Of a DNA stretch of 64,000 nt, positions 8,612 to 18,809 are shown in pieces (positions within the stretch are counted from its first letter, which is position 1; every line of letters begins with the position of its first letter). Source of the stretch: Roseburia hominis A2-183 (lineage in GTDB: Bacteria > Bacillota > Clostridia > Lachnospirales > Lachnospiraceae); assembly GCF_000225345.1 (NCBI RefSeq), contig NC_015977.1:561001-625000 (forward strand), read 5' to 3'. The notes below the pieces were generated by a model that did not search any database, was not told where the DNA came from, and was given only the letters and a program-made list of their open reading frames with translations. The position numbers and the translations under genes are program-made.

Positions 8612-9817
8612 ATGATCAGAGTAGCAGTAATGGGATATGGAACCATCGGTTCCGGCGTAGTGGAAGTATTAGACATCAATAAGAACAGCATTGCAAAGCG
8701 TGCCGGAGAAGAGATTGGTGTGAAATATATTCTGGACTTAAGAGATTTTCCGGGGGATCCGATTCAGGAAAAGGTGGTACATGATTATAAGGTGATCGCA
8801 AATGACCCGGAAGTGCAGATCGTCGTCGAGACGATGGGCGGTGTGGAGCCGGCGTACACGTTCGTAAAGGCAATGCTTACCGCGGGAAAACATGTGACGA
8901 CCTCCAACAAGGCGCTCGTTGCGGCAAAGGGTGCGGAGCTGATTGCACTCGCCAAGAAGAAAAATGTCAATTTCATGTTCGAGGCGAGCGTCGGCGGCGG
9001 TATCCCGATTATCCGGCCGCTCAATTCCTGTCTGACGGCAGATGAGATCGAGGAGATCACCGGAATTGTGAACGGAACCACGAACTACATGCTGACGAAA
9101 ATGACCGAGGAGGGATCGGAGTTCGACGATGTGTTAAAGGATGCGCAGGCGAAGGGTTATGCGGAGAAAGACCCGACCGCTGACATTGAAGGATACGATG
9201 CCTGCCGCAAGATCGCCATCCTGACATCCCTGGTATGCGGACAGCAGGTGGACTTTGAGGATATTCACACAGAGGGTATTACGAAGATCACAGCGACCGA
9301 TATCCGGTATGCGAAGACAATGGGCAGAGCCATCAAGCTTTTGGCATCCAGCCACAAGGTGGGAGACGGATATGTGGCGATGGTAGCGCCGTTCCTTTTA
9401 CCGGCGACACACCCTCTCTACAATGTCAACGATGTGTTCAATGCCATCTTTGTACACGGCAATGTGCTCGGCGATGCCATGTTTTACGGAAGCGGCGCCG
9501 GCAAGCTCCCGACGGCGAGCGCGGTTGTAGCGGATATCGTGGATATGGCGAAGCATCTGGACACCAATATCGCGGTGGAGTGGAGCTCTAAGAAACTGGA
9601 ACTGGTGGATTACCGCAACGTCGAGAACTGCTATTTTGTGCGCACGTCCGCAGATGAGAAGCGCATAGAAGAAGTCTTCGGTGAAGTGAGTTATGTAACG
9701 GCGGAAGGCGTATCCGGAGAGACCGGATTTGTGACGGCGCGCATGAGCGAAGCTGATTATGAGAAAAAGGCGGCGGAGCTTGGCAGTGTACTTCAGATGA
9801 TCCGCGTGGCACAGTAA
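8612..9817 (+). CDS. hom: Homoserine dehydrogenase
   Basis: 401 aa. NAD(P)-binding GYGTIGSGVVEVL at the N-terminus; catalytic region with NGTTNYML and the conserved Lys in ANKDPTADIEGYDA-like context (YAEKDPTADIEG). A shortened ACT-like C-terminus follows. It reduces aspartate semialdehyde to homoserine for threonine and methionine synthesis. Ribosome site GTGGAGG precedes ATG 8612. It sits between the ACT protein and a PGM-like proposed homoserine kinase, forming a threonine-branch operon. Confidence 0.96.
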   Translation: MIRVAVMGYGTIGSGVVEVLDINKNSIAKRAGEEIGVKYILDLRDFPGDPIQEKVVHDYKVIANDPEVQIVVETMGGVEPAYTFVKAMLTAGKHVTTSNKALVAAKGAELIALAKKKNVNFMFEASVGGGIPIIRPLNSCLTADEIEEITGIVNGTTNYMLTKMTEEGSEFDDVLKDAQAKGYAEKDPTADIEGYDACRKIAILTSLVCGQQVDFEDIHTEGITKITATDIRYAKTMGRAIKLLASSHKVGDGYVAMVAPFLLPATHPLYNVNDVFNAIFVHGNVLGDAMFYGSGAGKLPTASAVVADIVDMAKHLDTNIAVEWSSKKLELVDYRNVENCYFVRTSADEKRIEEVFGEVSYVTAEGVSGETGFVTARMSEADYEKKAAELGSVLQMIRVAQ

Positions 9818-9872
9818 AACAGGGATCCGATGTGAAACAGCAGGCTGATAACAGCAGAAAGTGAAGTGTGAG

Positions 9873-11072
9873 ATGAAGTATTTGGTAATTCTTGGAGATG
9901 GCATGGCAGACCGCCCGATCGAGAGTCTGGGCGGCAGGACTCCGTTAGAGTATGCAAAGACACCAAAGATGGATGAACTGGCAGCGAAAGGTGAGATCGG
10001 CATGGTACATACGATCCCGGACGGCATGAAGCCGGGCAGCGACACTGCCAATCTCTCCGTGCTGGGATACAACCCGAGAGAATTTTATTCGGGGCGTTCT
10101 CCGCTTGAGGCACTCTCTATCGGTGTTCCAATGAAAGACACGGATGTGGCTCTGCGCTGCAACATCGTCACGCTTTCCGAGGAGGACAATTACGAGGACC
10201 GTACGATCATCGACCACAGTTCGGGTGAGATCAGTACCGAGGAATGTGCAGTGCTCTTGGAGGCGGTGAAGAAGGAACTGGAGACAGACATTTTTCATTT
10301 TTATGTGGGCACAAGCTACCGCCACTGTCTGATCTGGGAGAACGGCGAGGTGGTGGATCTGGTGCAGCCGCACGATGTGCTGGGACAGAAGATCGGAGAC
10401 AAGCTTCCGGAGAACGAAGCGCTTCGCACCATGATGAAGAAAAGCTATGACATTCTCGTGAATCATCCGATCAACATCGAGCGTAAGAAAAAGGGATTAA
10501 ATCCTGCGAACTCCTGCTGGTTCTGGGGCGCAGGCACAAAGCCGGCACTCTATCCGTTTACGGAGCGCACCCACAAACAGGGCGCGATGATTTCTGCAGT
10601 TGATCTTCTGAAGGGAATTGCGGTCGGCACTTCCATGAAAGTCATCACAGTGGACGGTGCGAACGGCGGTCTGGATACAAATTATGAGGGAAAAGCGAAC
10701 GCGGCGTTAGATGTCCTGACGAAGGACGGATATGACTTTGTCTACGTGCATCTGGAAGGACCGGATGAGATGGGACACCAGGGCAGCGTTGAGAAGAAGG
10801 TAAAGGCGATCGAGCGCCTGGATGAGCGCATTATCCGGCCGATCGCCGAGGGACTTGCGGAGGCAGGAGAGGATTTCCGCATGGTGGTGCTTCCGGATCA
10901 TCCGACACCGATTTCCCTGCGCACACACACGGCGGACAATGTACCGTATCTGCTCTATGACAGCACGGCAGAGCGCAGTGAGAACTGGCATTACAATGAG
11001 CGCGAGGCGGCGCAGACAGCCAACTTTATTCCGGAAGGACATAAACTGATCGAATATCTGCTGCAGATGTAA
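9873..11072 (+). CDS. ApgM-family phosphoglycerate mutase-like protein (proposed homoserine kinase)
   Basis: 399 aa of the alkaline-phosphatase superfamily, archaeal-type cofactor-independent phosphoglycerate mutase branch. Metal-site motifs visible: ILGDGMADRP at the start, SDTANLSVLGY near 53, and HLEGPDEMGHQG near 293. Members found next to hom are annotated as proposed homoserine kinases, and the position directly after hom supports that reading here. Phosphoglycerate mutase activity remains possible. ATG 9873 gives the family's usual MKYLVILGDG start; an in-frame GTG lies at 9861. A terminator follows at once. Confidence 0.85.
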   Translation: MKYLVILGDGMADRPIESLGGRTPLEYAKTPKMDELAAKGEIGMVHTIPDGMKPGSDTANLSVLGYNPREFYSGRSPLEALSIGVPMKDTDVALRCNIVTLSEEDNYEDRTIIDHSSGEISTEECAVLLEAVKKELETDIFHFYVGTSYRHCLIWENGEVVDLVQPHDVLGQKIGDKLPENEALRTMMKKSYDILVNHPINIERKKKGLNPANSCWFWGAGTKPALYPFTERTHKQGAMISAVDLLKGIAVGTSMKVITVDGANGGLDTNYEGKANAALDVLTKDGYDFVYVHLEGPDEMGHQGSVEKKVKAIERLDERIIRPIAEGLAEAGEDFRMVVLPDHPTPISLRTHTADNVPYLLYDSTAERSENWHYNEREAAQTANFIPEGHKLIEYLLQM

Positions 11073-11076
11073 GAAA

Positions 11077-11116
11077 AATCCATCTTCCTATTTAGGGTAG
11101 GAAGGTGGATTTTTTT
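11077..11116 (+). terminator. Terminator of the hom operon
   Basis: AATCCATCTTCCTA pairs with TAGGAAGGTGGATT, followed by six T. Confidence 0.88.
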
Positions 11117-11149
11117 GTGTCATAGCAAACTTCGTTTCTATGACACAAA
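11114..11149. repeat. Perfect hairpin abutting the truncated glycosidase
   Basis: TTTGTGTCATAG and CTATGACACAAA form a perfect 12-bp stem around a loop that can itself pair (AAAC with GTTT). It ends two bases before the GH13 remnant becomes homologous, so it marks the deletion junction. Confidence 0.75.
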
Positions 11150-11536
11150 AACGTGCCGGGCGGCTATGATCCGGATTCCCGCAGATGCTTTGACTGGGAA
11201 AAGGTGCACACCGATACCGACGTGCGAAAGAAGCTGACGGAGCTGACGCATATCCGCAGCTGCACCGCGATCACCGACGGAAATGTGGAGCTTGCAGCGG
11301 AAAACGGGATGCTCTGTGTCAGGCGGAAGGCCGGGGGCGAGGGCGTATCGCTGTACATCAATATGACGGAGGAGCAGAGGCGGCAGGAGCATTGCCTGAA
11401 AGCGGACAGCAAGGTGCTTTCTGCTCACCGGGCATCGGTTCTTCCGGCAGCTGGTGATGGGAAAATGACCTGCGGCGTCTGCGTGGAGCCGGAAGGGTAT
11501 CTGATTGTGAGAGAGCAGAGGGAAGCGTTGGATTGA
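11144..11536 (+). pseudogene. C-terminal remnant of a GH13 alpha-amylase/alpha-glucosidase
   Basis: The frame from 11144 gives PGGYDPDSRRCFDW, the conserved end of the GH13 catalytic barrel (compare GGxDPDCRRxxxW), followed by a plausible C-terminal beta domain to 11536. A TGA at 11141 and a hairpin precede it, so the whole N-terminal catalytic part is missing. The apparent GTG start at 11153 has no ribosome site. An intact copy would have degraded the maltodextrins taken up by the transporter encoded downstream, so this is a decayed member of that operon. Confidence 0.72.
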
Positions 11537-11570
11537 TATGGGCGGAAATTCCGCAGAAAAGAGGAAGCAG

Positions 11571-13043
11571 ATGAAACGAAAAAAAGAGGTGGCACTGTTA
11601 CTTCTGACAGCCGTCCTTGCGGCAGCAGGATGTGCGGATGAGAAGACGACGGGGGAGAAGACGACGGAGAGCGGCAGCGCTGCCGCGGTATCCGGAAGCA
11701 GTGTTTTTGACGGTGAACTGGAGGAGAATGTCACGATCCGGGTATTGGAAAATGACACCGCCATTTCCAAGGGATATTTTGAGGAGCTGATTACCGCATT
11801 CAATGAGGCGTACGCCGATCAGGGAATCACGGCGGTGGATGCCAACATGGATCAGTACCTGGATCTGGCAAATGACGGACCTTATGGCTATGGACCGGAT
11901 GTGTTATACCAGGCGAACGATGTCATCATGCAGTACGCCAAGGGAAAACATATCTATCCGCTTCCGGTACAGCAGCTGTCCTGCTATGAGCAGATTCCGG
12001 AGAGCGCGTGGAAGGCATATGAGACGACCGTGGACAGCACGACCTACTGCTGCGGTGTCCCGGTCAATGTGCAGGCGCCGATGCTGTACTATCGGGCGGA
12101 TCTGCTGCCGGAGGACTGGCAGGAGAACTGGGATGAGGATCAGAACGGCGTGCCGGATATGGTGGAGAACTGGAACGATCTGTATGCATATTCCAAAGAA
12201 CGCCATGAAGAAAATCCGGCGCAGTACGGGTATATGAAGTCGCTGTACGATGTGTATTTTTCCAGCGGATTCTTATTTTCCTACGGCGGCTATGTGTTCG
12301 GCGAGGAGAATACGAACCCGGAGGACGTCGGATTTTCTGCCGGCGAGGCGGAAAAAGGCGCGTGGGTTCTGCAGCAGCTTGCGGGTGTGATGAACGAGGA
12401 ATGTATCGACGACACGATCACAACCAACGCATACAGCAAACTGGGGGATGGCACCTATTTTGCGACGCTCTCGACACCGGATATGTACTCCACGTTCGCA
12501 GATGAACTGGAAAAAGAATACGAGGCGGAGGGCATGAACGAGGAGGAAGCCAGGGAGACAGCAAAGCAGAATCTGATCATGACGACACTGCCGAAGCTTC
12601 CGGAAAGCGGCGATCTGTCGGAGAGCGATCCGGTACTGATCGATATGAAAGCGATGGGCGGAGTCAACGGATACGCAGTGAGCGCGTACACCAAGGCGCC
12701 GAATGCCTGCCTGGCATTTATTGATTTTGCGACAAGCTATGAGATGGTCACCAGACGGAGCGAGATGCTCGGAATTGCACCGGCGCGCGGCGATGCGGCG
12801 GAGAGTGCGGGGGACATATCGGAGAAAATCTATGCAAATCTCGAGAACGGAAATGTGGTGCTGATGCCGTCCATCTCCGAGGTGTCGCAGATCTGGACGC
12901 CGGCACAGACCTTTTTTACAGATTTAGCGAAGGACGCGTTCCGAAGCGGCAGTGGGAAAAAGTATCAGGATCTGCCTGCGCTAAAGAGCGGGCTGGAACA
13001 GGTGGATACACAGATCCATGACGCAATATATACGTTAAAGTAG
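11571..13043 (+). CDS. Maltose/maltodextrin-type ABC transporter substrate-binding lipoprotein
   Basis: 490 aa. Lipoprotein signal peptide (basic start, LLLLTAVLAAAGC, lipidated Cys at residue ~21), then an extracellular solute-binding protein fold of family 1. It binds sugar outside the cell and delivers it to the two permeases encoded next. ATG 11571 follows GAGGAAG; an ATG at 11538 is in frame but has no ribosome site and would spoil the signal peptide. Substrate is inferred from the maltose-type permeases and the GH13 remnant. Confidence 0.9.
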   Translation: MKRKKEVALLLLTAVLAAAGCADEKTTGEKTTESGSAAAVSGSSVFDGELEENVTIRVLENDTAISKGYFEELITAFNEAYADQGITAVDANMDQYLDLANDGPYGYGPDVLYQANDVIMQYAKGKHIYPLPVQQLSCYEQIPESAWKAYETTVDSTTYCCGVPVNVQAPMLYYRADLLPEDWQENWDEDQNGVPDMVENWNDLYAYSKERHEENPAQYGYMKSLYDVYFSSGFLFSYGGYVFGEENTNPEDVGFSAGEAEKGAWVLQQLAGVMNEECIDDTITTNAYSKLGDGTYFATLSTPDMYSTFADELEKEYEAEGMNEEEARETAKQNLIMTTLPKLPESGDLSESDPVLIDMKAMGGVNGYAVSAYTKAPNACLAFIDFATSYEMVTRRSEMLGIAPARGDAAESAGDISEKIYANLENGNVVLMPSISEVSQIWTPAQTFFTDLAKDAFRSGSGKKYQDLPALKSGLEQVDTQIHDAIYTLK

Positions 13044-13062
13044 CAGATATGGAGAGAACGGT

Positions 13063-14382
13063 ATGAAGCAAAAAATAAAGCGTGCTGCTGCCTGGTTTGG
13101 TGACAGCAGCGGGAACGTAAAATTATCAATGGTCATCATGGGGGCAGGGCAGTTCCGCTATGGCGCAAAGGGAAAAGGCGTGTGCTTTTTCCTGGCGGAA
13201 GTCCTGATGATCTGCTATATGGCAATGCGCGGGTGTCGTGATCTCGCCGGTTTTTTTACACTGGGTACGACCAGAGGGGATGCATGGCTTGGCGTAGAGG
13301 GAGATAACTCGGTTGTCATGCTGCTGATGGGAATATTTGCGTGGATCGTTCTGGCGGCGTTTGTGTGTATCTACTGTGGAAACGTGCGCGACACCTACCG
13401 GATGCAGAAGCGGATCGAGCAGGGAAGAAGCGTGTTGTCCTTCCGCGAGGAGGCGGCACAGCTGCTCGACAAAAAGTTCTATGTCACGGTGCTCGCGCTG
13501 CCGGTCATCGGTGTATTCATCTTTCAGATCCTGCCGGTTCTGTTCATGATCCTGATTGCATTTACGAACTATGGCGGAGACATTGTACCCCCGGAACTCG
13601 TGGACTGGGTGGGACTTGCAAATTTTAAAAAACTGCTGACGCTGACGCAGTTTGCACAGACCTTTTTTAAGATTCTGGGATGGAATGTCGTGTGGGCGCT
13701 TGTCTCCACTGCACTCAATTATTTTGCCGGTCTCGGGCTGGCGCTGCTCCTGAATAAAGACTGCGTCAGGGGAAAAGCCATCTGGCGCGCATTTCCGGTG
13801 CTGGCATACGCAATTCCGGGATTTATCACCCTGCTGGCGTTTAAGTTCATGTTTTCTTACGGCGGACCGGTCAATCAGATCATTGTGGCGCACGGGGGCA
13901 GTGCGGTTGGCTTTCTGGATCTCGATGCCAAGTGGACGGCGCGCCTGATCGGACTTTTGGTCAACTGCTGGATCAGTACACCGCAGATCATGCTGCTCGC
14001 CACAGGAATCCTGTCAAACCGGGATGCTTCCTTATATGAAGCGGCGCGCATTGACGGGGCGGGACGCATGCAGCAGTTCCGGAAACTGACGCTGCCGTTC
14101 GTGCTTTTTTCGACAATGCCGGTGCTGATCGGACAGTTTATCGGAAATTTCAATAATTTCGGGATCTTTTACTTCCTGCGGGGCGGGCTGTATATGGACG
14201 GCTATTTCCTTGCGAGCGATACGGATCTTCTGATTAACTGGCTCTATAACCTGTCCATCGACAACAATTATTACTGCATCGGCGCGGCGATCAGTCTGAT
14301 TATTTTCTTTATCACATCGGCAATATCACTTGTGGTTTACATAAAGTCACCGTCTTACAGGGAGGAGGATACGTTTCAATGA
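13063..14382 (+). CDS. malF: Maltose-type ABC permease, MalF family
   Basis: 439 aa with about eight membrane segments, including the extra N-terminal ones typical of MalF, and the permease EAA loop EAARIDGAGRMQQF that contacts the ATPase. It forms the import channel with the next gene product. Its last bases overlap the next start (ATGA). No ATP-binding subunit is encoded here, so a shared MsmX-like ATPase elsewhere is expected. Confidence 0.92.
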   Translation: MKQKIKRAAAWFGDSSGNVKLSMVIMGAGQFRYGAKGKGVCFFLAEVLMICYMAMRGCRDLAGFFTLGTTRGDAWLGVEGDNSVVMLLMGIFAWIVLAAFVCIYCGNVRDTYRMQKRIEQGRSVLSFREEAAQLLDKKFYVTVLALPVIGVFIFQILPVLFMILIAFTNYGGDIVPPELVDWVGLANFKKLLTLTQFAQTFFKILGWNVVWALVSTALNYFAGLGLALLLNKDCVRGKAIWRAFPVLAYAIPGFITLLAFKFMFSYGGPVNQIIVAHGGSAVGFLDLDAKWTARLIGLLVNCWISTPQIMLLATGILSNRDASLYEAARIDGAGRMQQFRKLTLPFVLFSTMPVLIGQFIGNFNNFGIFYFLRGGLYMDGYFLASDTDLLINWLYNLSIDNNYYCIGAAISLIIFFITSAISLVVYIKSPSYREEDTFQ

Positions 14383-15236
14383 GCAGAAAAACAGAGAAAA
14401 AGCGGCGGATGTCCGCAGGAAGAATCCTCGATACCGGAATGACCTATCTCATATTGCTTGCAGTGGCGTTTGTATTCTTCTTTCCGTGCCTGTGGCTGAT
14501 CCTTGCATCGTTTTCCAAATCGGGAACGATCTATTCGTTTGACGGTTTTTTCCCGGCCGGATACAGTCTGGTGAGCTTCAAACGGCTGTTTACGGATACG
14601 GCACTGTACAACTATCCGCGCTGGTTTGCCAATACACTTTTTGTGGCGGCAGGCAGCTGCATCCTCGGCACGTTTCTGGTGATTCTGACCGCCTATACCA
14701 TGTCACGTTTTACGTTCGCGGCGCGCAAACCGATGATGAAGATTACGATGGTGCTCGGAATGTTTCCTTCCTTTATGGGAATGATTGCGGTGTACCTTCT
14801 GATGACGCAGTTTAATCTGATCAATCATCTCTGGGGACTGATCTTAATCTACAGTGCGGGAGCGCCGATGGGCTATCTGACGCAGAAAGGCTTTTTCGAT
14901 ACGATTCCCAAGGCGATCGACGAGGCGGCGAGAATTGACGGAGCCACGAATTTTCAGGTTTTTATGAAAATCAATCTGCCGCTCTCCCGGCCGATCATCG
15001 TTTATACTGCGCTCTCTTCTTTTACCTGGCCGTGGAGCGACTTTATTCTGCCGAAGCTTTTGCTGAAGGAAAAGAACCTGTATACGGTGGCGGTCGGTCT
15101 GATGAGCCTCGATGAGACGGAATTTGCAAGATTTGCGGCGGGAAGCGTGTTCATCGCGGTGCCGATTGTCCTGCTTTATTTTTTCCTGGTCAAGGACATG
15201 GTGAACGGCATGGCTGCGGGCGCGGTGAAAGGGTGA
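14379..15236 (+). CDS. malG: Maltose-type ABC permease, MalG family
   Basis: 285 aa, six membrane segments, EAA motif DEAARIDGATNFQVF. It overlaps malF by 4 bp (ATGA). The stop codon lies inside the first unit of a 37-bp tandem duplication, leaving the coding sequence intact. Confidence 0.92.
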   Translation: MSRKTEKKRRMSAGRILDTGMTYLILLAVAFVFFFPCLWLILASFSKSGTIYSFDGFFPAGYSLVSFKRLFTDTALYNYPRWFANTLFVAAGSCILGTFLVILTAYTMSRFTFAARKPMMKITMVLGMFPSFMGMIAVYLLMTQFNLINHLWGLILIYSAGAPMGYLTQKGFFDTIPKAIDEAARIDGATNFQVFMKINLPLSRPIIVYTALSSFTWPWSDFILPKLLLKEKNLYTVAVGLMSLDETEFARFAAGSVFIAVPIVLLYFFLVKDMVNGMAAGAVKG

Positions 15237-15303
15237 TCCGGAATACAAAGTGGCAGCAGCCGCGGAACGGTGATCCGGAATACAAAGTGGCAGCAGCCGC
15301 GGA
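15232..15303 (+). repeat. 37-bp tandem duplication at the malG stop codon
   Basis: A 35-bp unit beginning GGTGATCCGGAATACAAAG occurs at 15232-15266 and again, identical, at 15269-15303. Both contain the malG stop TGA. It looks like a recent slippage event. Confidence 0.85.
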
Positions 15304-15344
15304 TTTGAATAAGATAGAATGAGAAAGCCGTTTCGAGGAAAAAT

Positions 15345-15965
15345 GTGCAGACAGTTTTATTGATCGTAGCGCTCTCTATGGACGTCTTTCTGGCATCCGT
15401 GGCGTGCGGGGCGGAACAGATCCGGATCGAAAAGAAGACAGCACTCTGCATCGGCGCGGTATGCAGCGGAGTGCTGTTTTTTTCATTAGTGTGCGGAAAA
15501 CTGATCGATGGAGTGGTCAGGGAAAAATATGCGGCGTATCTGTGTTTTGCGGGATTGTTTCTGGTCGGCGCTTATAAGCTGACGGAGTACGGAATCCGGG
15601 CGTATATCAGGAGACACCATTTCCTGTGCAAGCAGGTAAAAATGAAATTTTCACAGCTGAATTTTATCATCAGCATTTACAATAATCCGGCGGCGGCAGA
15701 TAGGGATTGCTCTGCGACCATGTCAGTGACGGAAGGAATATGTTTCGCGCTCGCCATGTCGGTGGACGGATTTTTCGGCGGTCTGGGGGCGGCGTTTCTG
15801 GATATTTCGATTGCCGGCACGGTATGCCTGAATCTGGTATTCAGTGCACTTGCGGTGCTTGGCGGAAGCGCTGTCGGGAAATATGCGGCGGACCGGTGCA
15901 AAAGAGATTACTCCTGGATCGGCGGCGCCCTGTTTGTGGTGCTGGCATTCAGCAAGATTTTGTAG
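15345..15965 (+). CDS. YtaF-like membrane protein (sporulation / MntP-related family)
   Basis: 206 aa, about six membrane segments. The family feature is two internally related halves carrying SMDVFLASVACG and SVDGFFGGLGAAF, conserved Asp-containing motifs in helices, as in YtaF and the MntP manganese exporters. YtaF is made in sporulation in Bacillus but its function is not established. Start is GTG 15345 with GAGGAA upstream; an overlapping ATG at 15343 is out of frame. Confidence 0.78.
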   Translation: MQTVLLIVALSMDVFLASVACGAEQIRIEKKTALCIGAVCSGVLFFSLVCGKLIDGVVREKYAAYLCFAGLFLVGAYKLTEYGIRAYIRRHHFLCKQVKMKFSQLNFIISIYNNPAAADRDCSATMSVTEGICFALAMSVDGFFGGLGAAFLDISIAGTVCLNLVFSALAVLGGSAVGKYAADRCKRDYSWIGGALFVVLAFSKIL

Positions 15966-15992
15966 ATTTATAGTAAATGTGTCAAAAAAAGC

Positions 15993-16020
15993 TTGCGTTT
16001 TCATTGCGGTATGGTATAAT
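15993..16020 (+). promoter_or_regulatory. Promoter of glpK
   Basis: TTGCGT, 16-bp spacer, TATAAT. It leaves a leader of about 230 nt before glpK. Confidence 0.7.
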
Positions 16021-16092
16021 ATGCCTATACATGAAGCAGTGGAAACGCACAGCTCTTGTAAAATATAATTAGATATTGTGGGATCTGAGAGT

Positions 16093-16160
16093 GGAGATGA
16101 TTTTAATTCCTGTGCACATGAGGGGTGCTTACAGGTTTTATGACGATGTCTCCTTTTTTT
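16093..16160 (+). promoter_or_regulatory. Possible attenuator in the glpK leader
   Basis: Stacked stems GGAGA/TCTCC (16093/16149), CCTGT/ACAGG (16109/16131) and GCAC/GTGC (16114/16125) end in a run of seven T. This is an intrinsic-terminator shape between the promoter and glpK. Antitermination by a GlpP-type protein is known for glycerol genes in Bacillus; here it is inference. Confidence 0.5.
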
Positions 16161-16230
16161 ATGCGCTGCGCATGGGGAGCACGGGGCAGGAACGGATTTC
16201 ACAATAGAGGGAAGCATAAATAAGCAATAA

Positions 16231-17769
<1,539 letters not shown>

Positions 17770-17814
17770 TAGACGCGTTAGAAGCAAGCTTACCATATAC
17801 TATAGGATGAAACG

Positions 17815-17852
17815 AAACCGCGCAGAGCCGGAAACGGACTCGCGCGGTTTTT
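17815..17852 (+). terminator. Terminator of glpK
   Basis: AAACCGCGC pairs with GCGCGGTTT, then T residues. The AACCGCGC/GCGCGGTT stem also forms the core of the three large palindromes in this window. Confidence 0.8.
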
Positions 17853-17991
17853 CACTCCAGAGGATGCGGTGCTTCCTGTGCAGCTGCCGGTATCCCGGAT
17901 ATTGTTGAATTTTCAGATTCATGGTAGAATGAGTTAAAATGTGATGGAAGAGTTCTATGGATCGGGCATTGTGAAAGAGGAGCAGATACAG

Positions 17992-18747
17992 ATGGAGATT
18001 CGATTATTATACGGAAATGAGATACAGTGGGCGGTGCAGACGGCGCATGAGGTCTATGAGCAGTGTGTGCGTCCGTATACAAGAAATGCGGCGGAGGTGC
18101 AGCAGTATTATGACTATATGAATCTGCCCAATCTTTCACAGGAGATGCTGGCGGGAAGGCTGTTTTTATGGGGCGCATTTGAAAACGGGCAGATGTGCGG
18201 CGTCAGTGCCATGCAGAATGTCGGACATATCACAGCGCTGTATGTAAGACCGCAGTATTTTAGAAGACGGATCGGCAGCAATCTGGTGGACCGGATGTGC
18301 AACTTTGCGGCATCCCGATTGCAGTGCGGGCGAGTGACGGTGCAGGCTGCGCCGTCAGCAGCGAATTATTTTTACCACACGGGATTTACGCTGATTCAGG
18401 GGGCACCGGCGGGAATGTACGTGCCGTTGGAGAGAAGAATCTGGTCGGTTCCGATGACCCAGGGATACATGGGAAATATCGGGGGAAGCGGCAGTACATC
18501 CGCGCAGGGCGGTGGTGTGCCGGTGGCGCAGCCGCGGCGCACAAAGCCGGAGATCACTTATCCGAAAAAGAAGGTAAGCGCCCGGGTGGTGCTTTGGCTT
18601 ACTGCGGTAACCATCGCCTTCGCAGTGGCGGTAGTGACGGGAATTACCGTATATCATATCACACAGGAGGGAATCACGGGCGGATATGAGATGCCTGATC
18701 CGGTGGGGGACGAAAATACGGAAACGGACGATGGACAGGAACTGTAG
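17992..18747 (+). CDS. GNAT-fold acetyltransferase with C-terminal membrane anchor
   Basis: 251 aa. GNAT domain at residues ~1-145, with the acetyl-CoA motif region YVRPQYFRRRIGSNLV and a following HTGF. Then a Gly/Ser/Pro linker, a basic stretch, a transmembrane helix (~202-226) and a short acidic extracellular tail. ATG 17992 has GAGGAG 9 nt upstream; GTG 17941 and ATG 17944 are weaker in-frame starts. It is a paralogue of the protein at 21010-22746 by shared N-terminal pattern. Acceptor substrate unknown. Confidence 0.75.
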   Translation: MEIRLLYGNEIQWAVQTAHEVYEQCVRPYTRNAAEVQQYYDYMNLPNLSQEMLAGRLFLWGAFENGQMCGVSAMQNVGHITALYVRPQYFRRRIGSNLVDRMCNFAASRLQCGRVTVQAAPSAANYFYHTGFTLIQGAPAGMYVPLERRIWSVPMTQGYMGNIGGSGSTSAQGGGVPVAQPRRTKPEITYPKKKVSARVVLWLTAVTIAFAVAVVTGITVYHITQEGITGGYEMPDPVGDENTETDDGQEL

Positions 18748-18809
18748 CAAAAGAGCAGGCATTTAACCGGACAAAGAAGCGCAGGACGCGAAGCGGAAGG
18801 AGACGGAAG

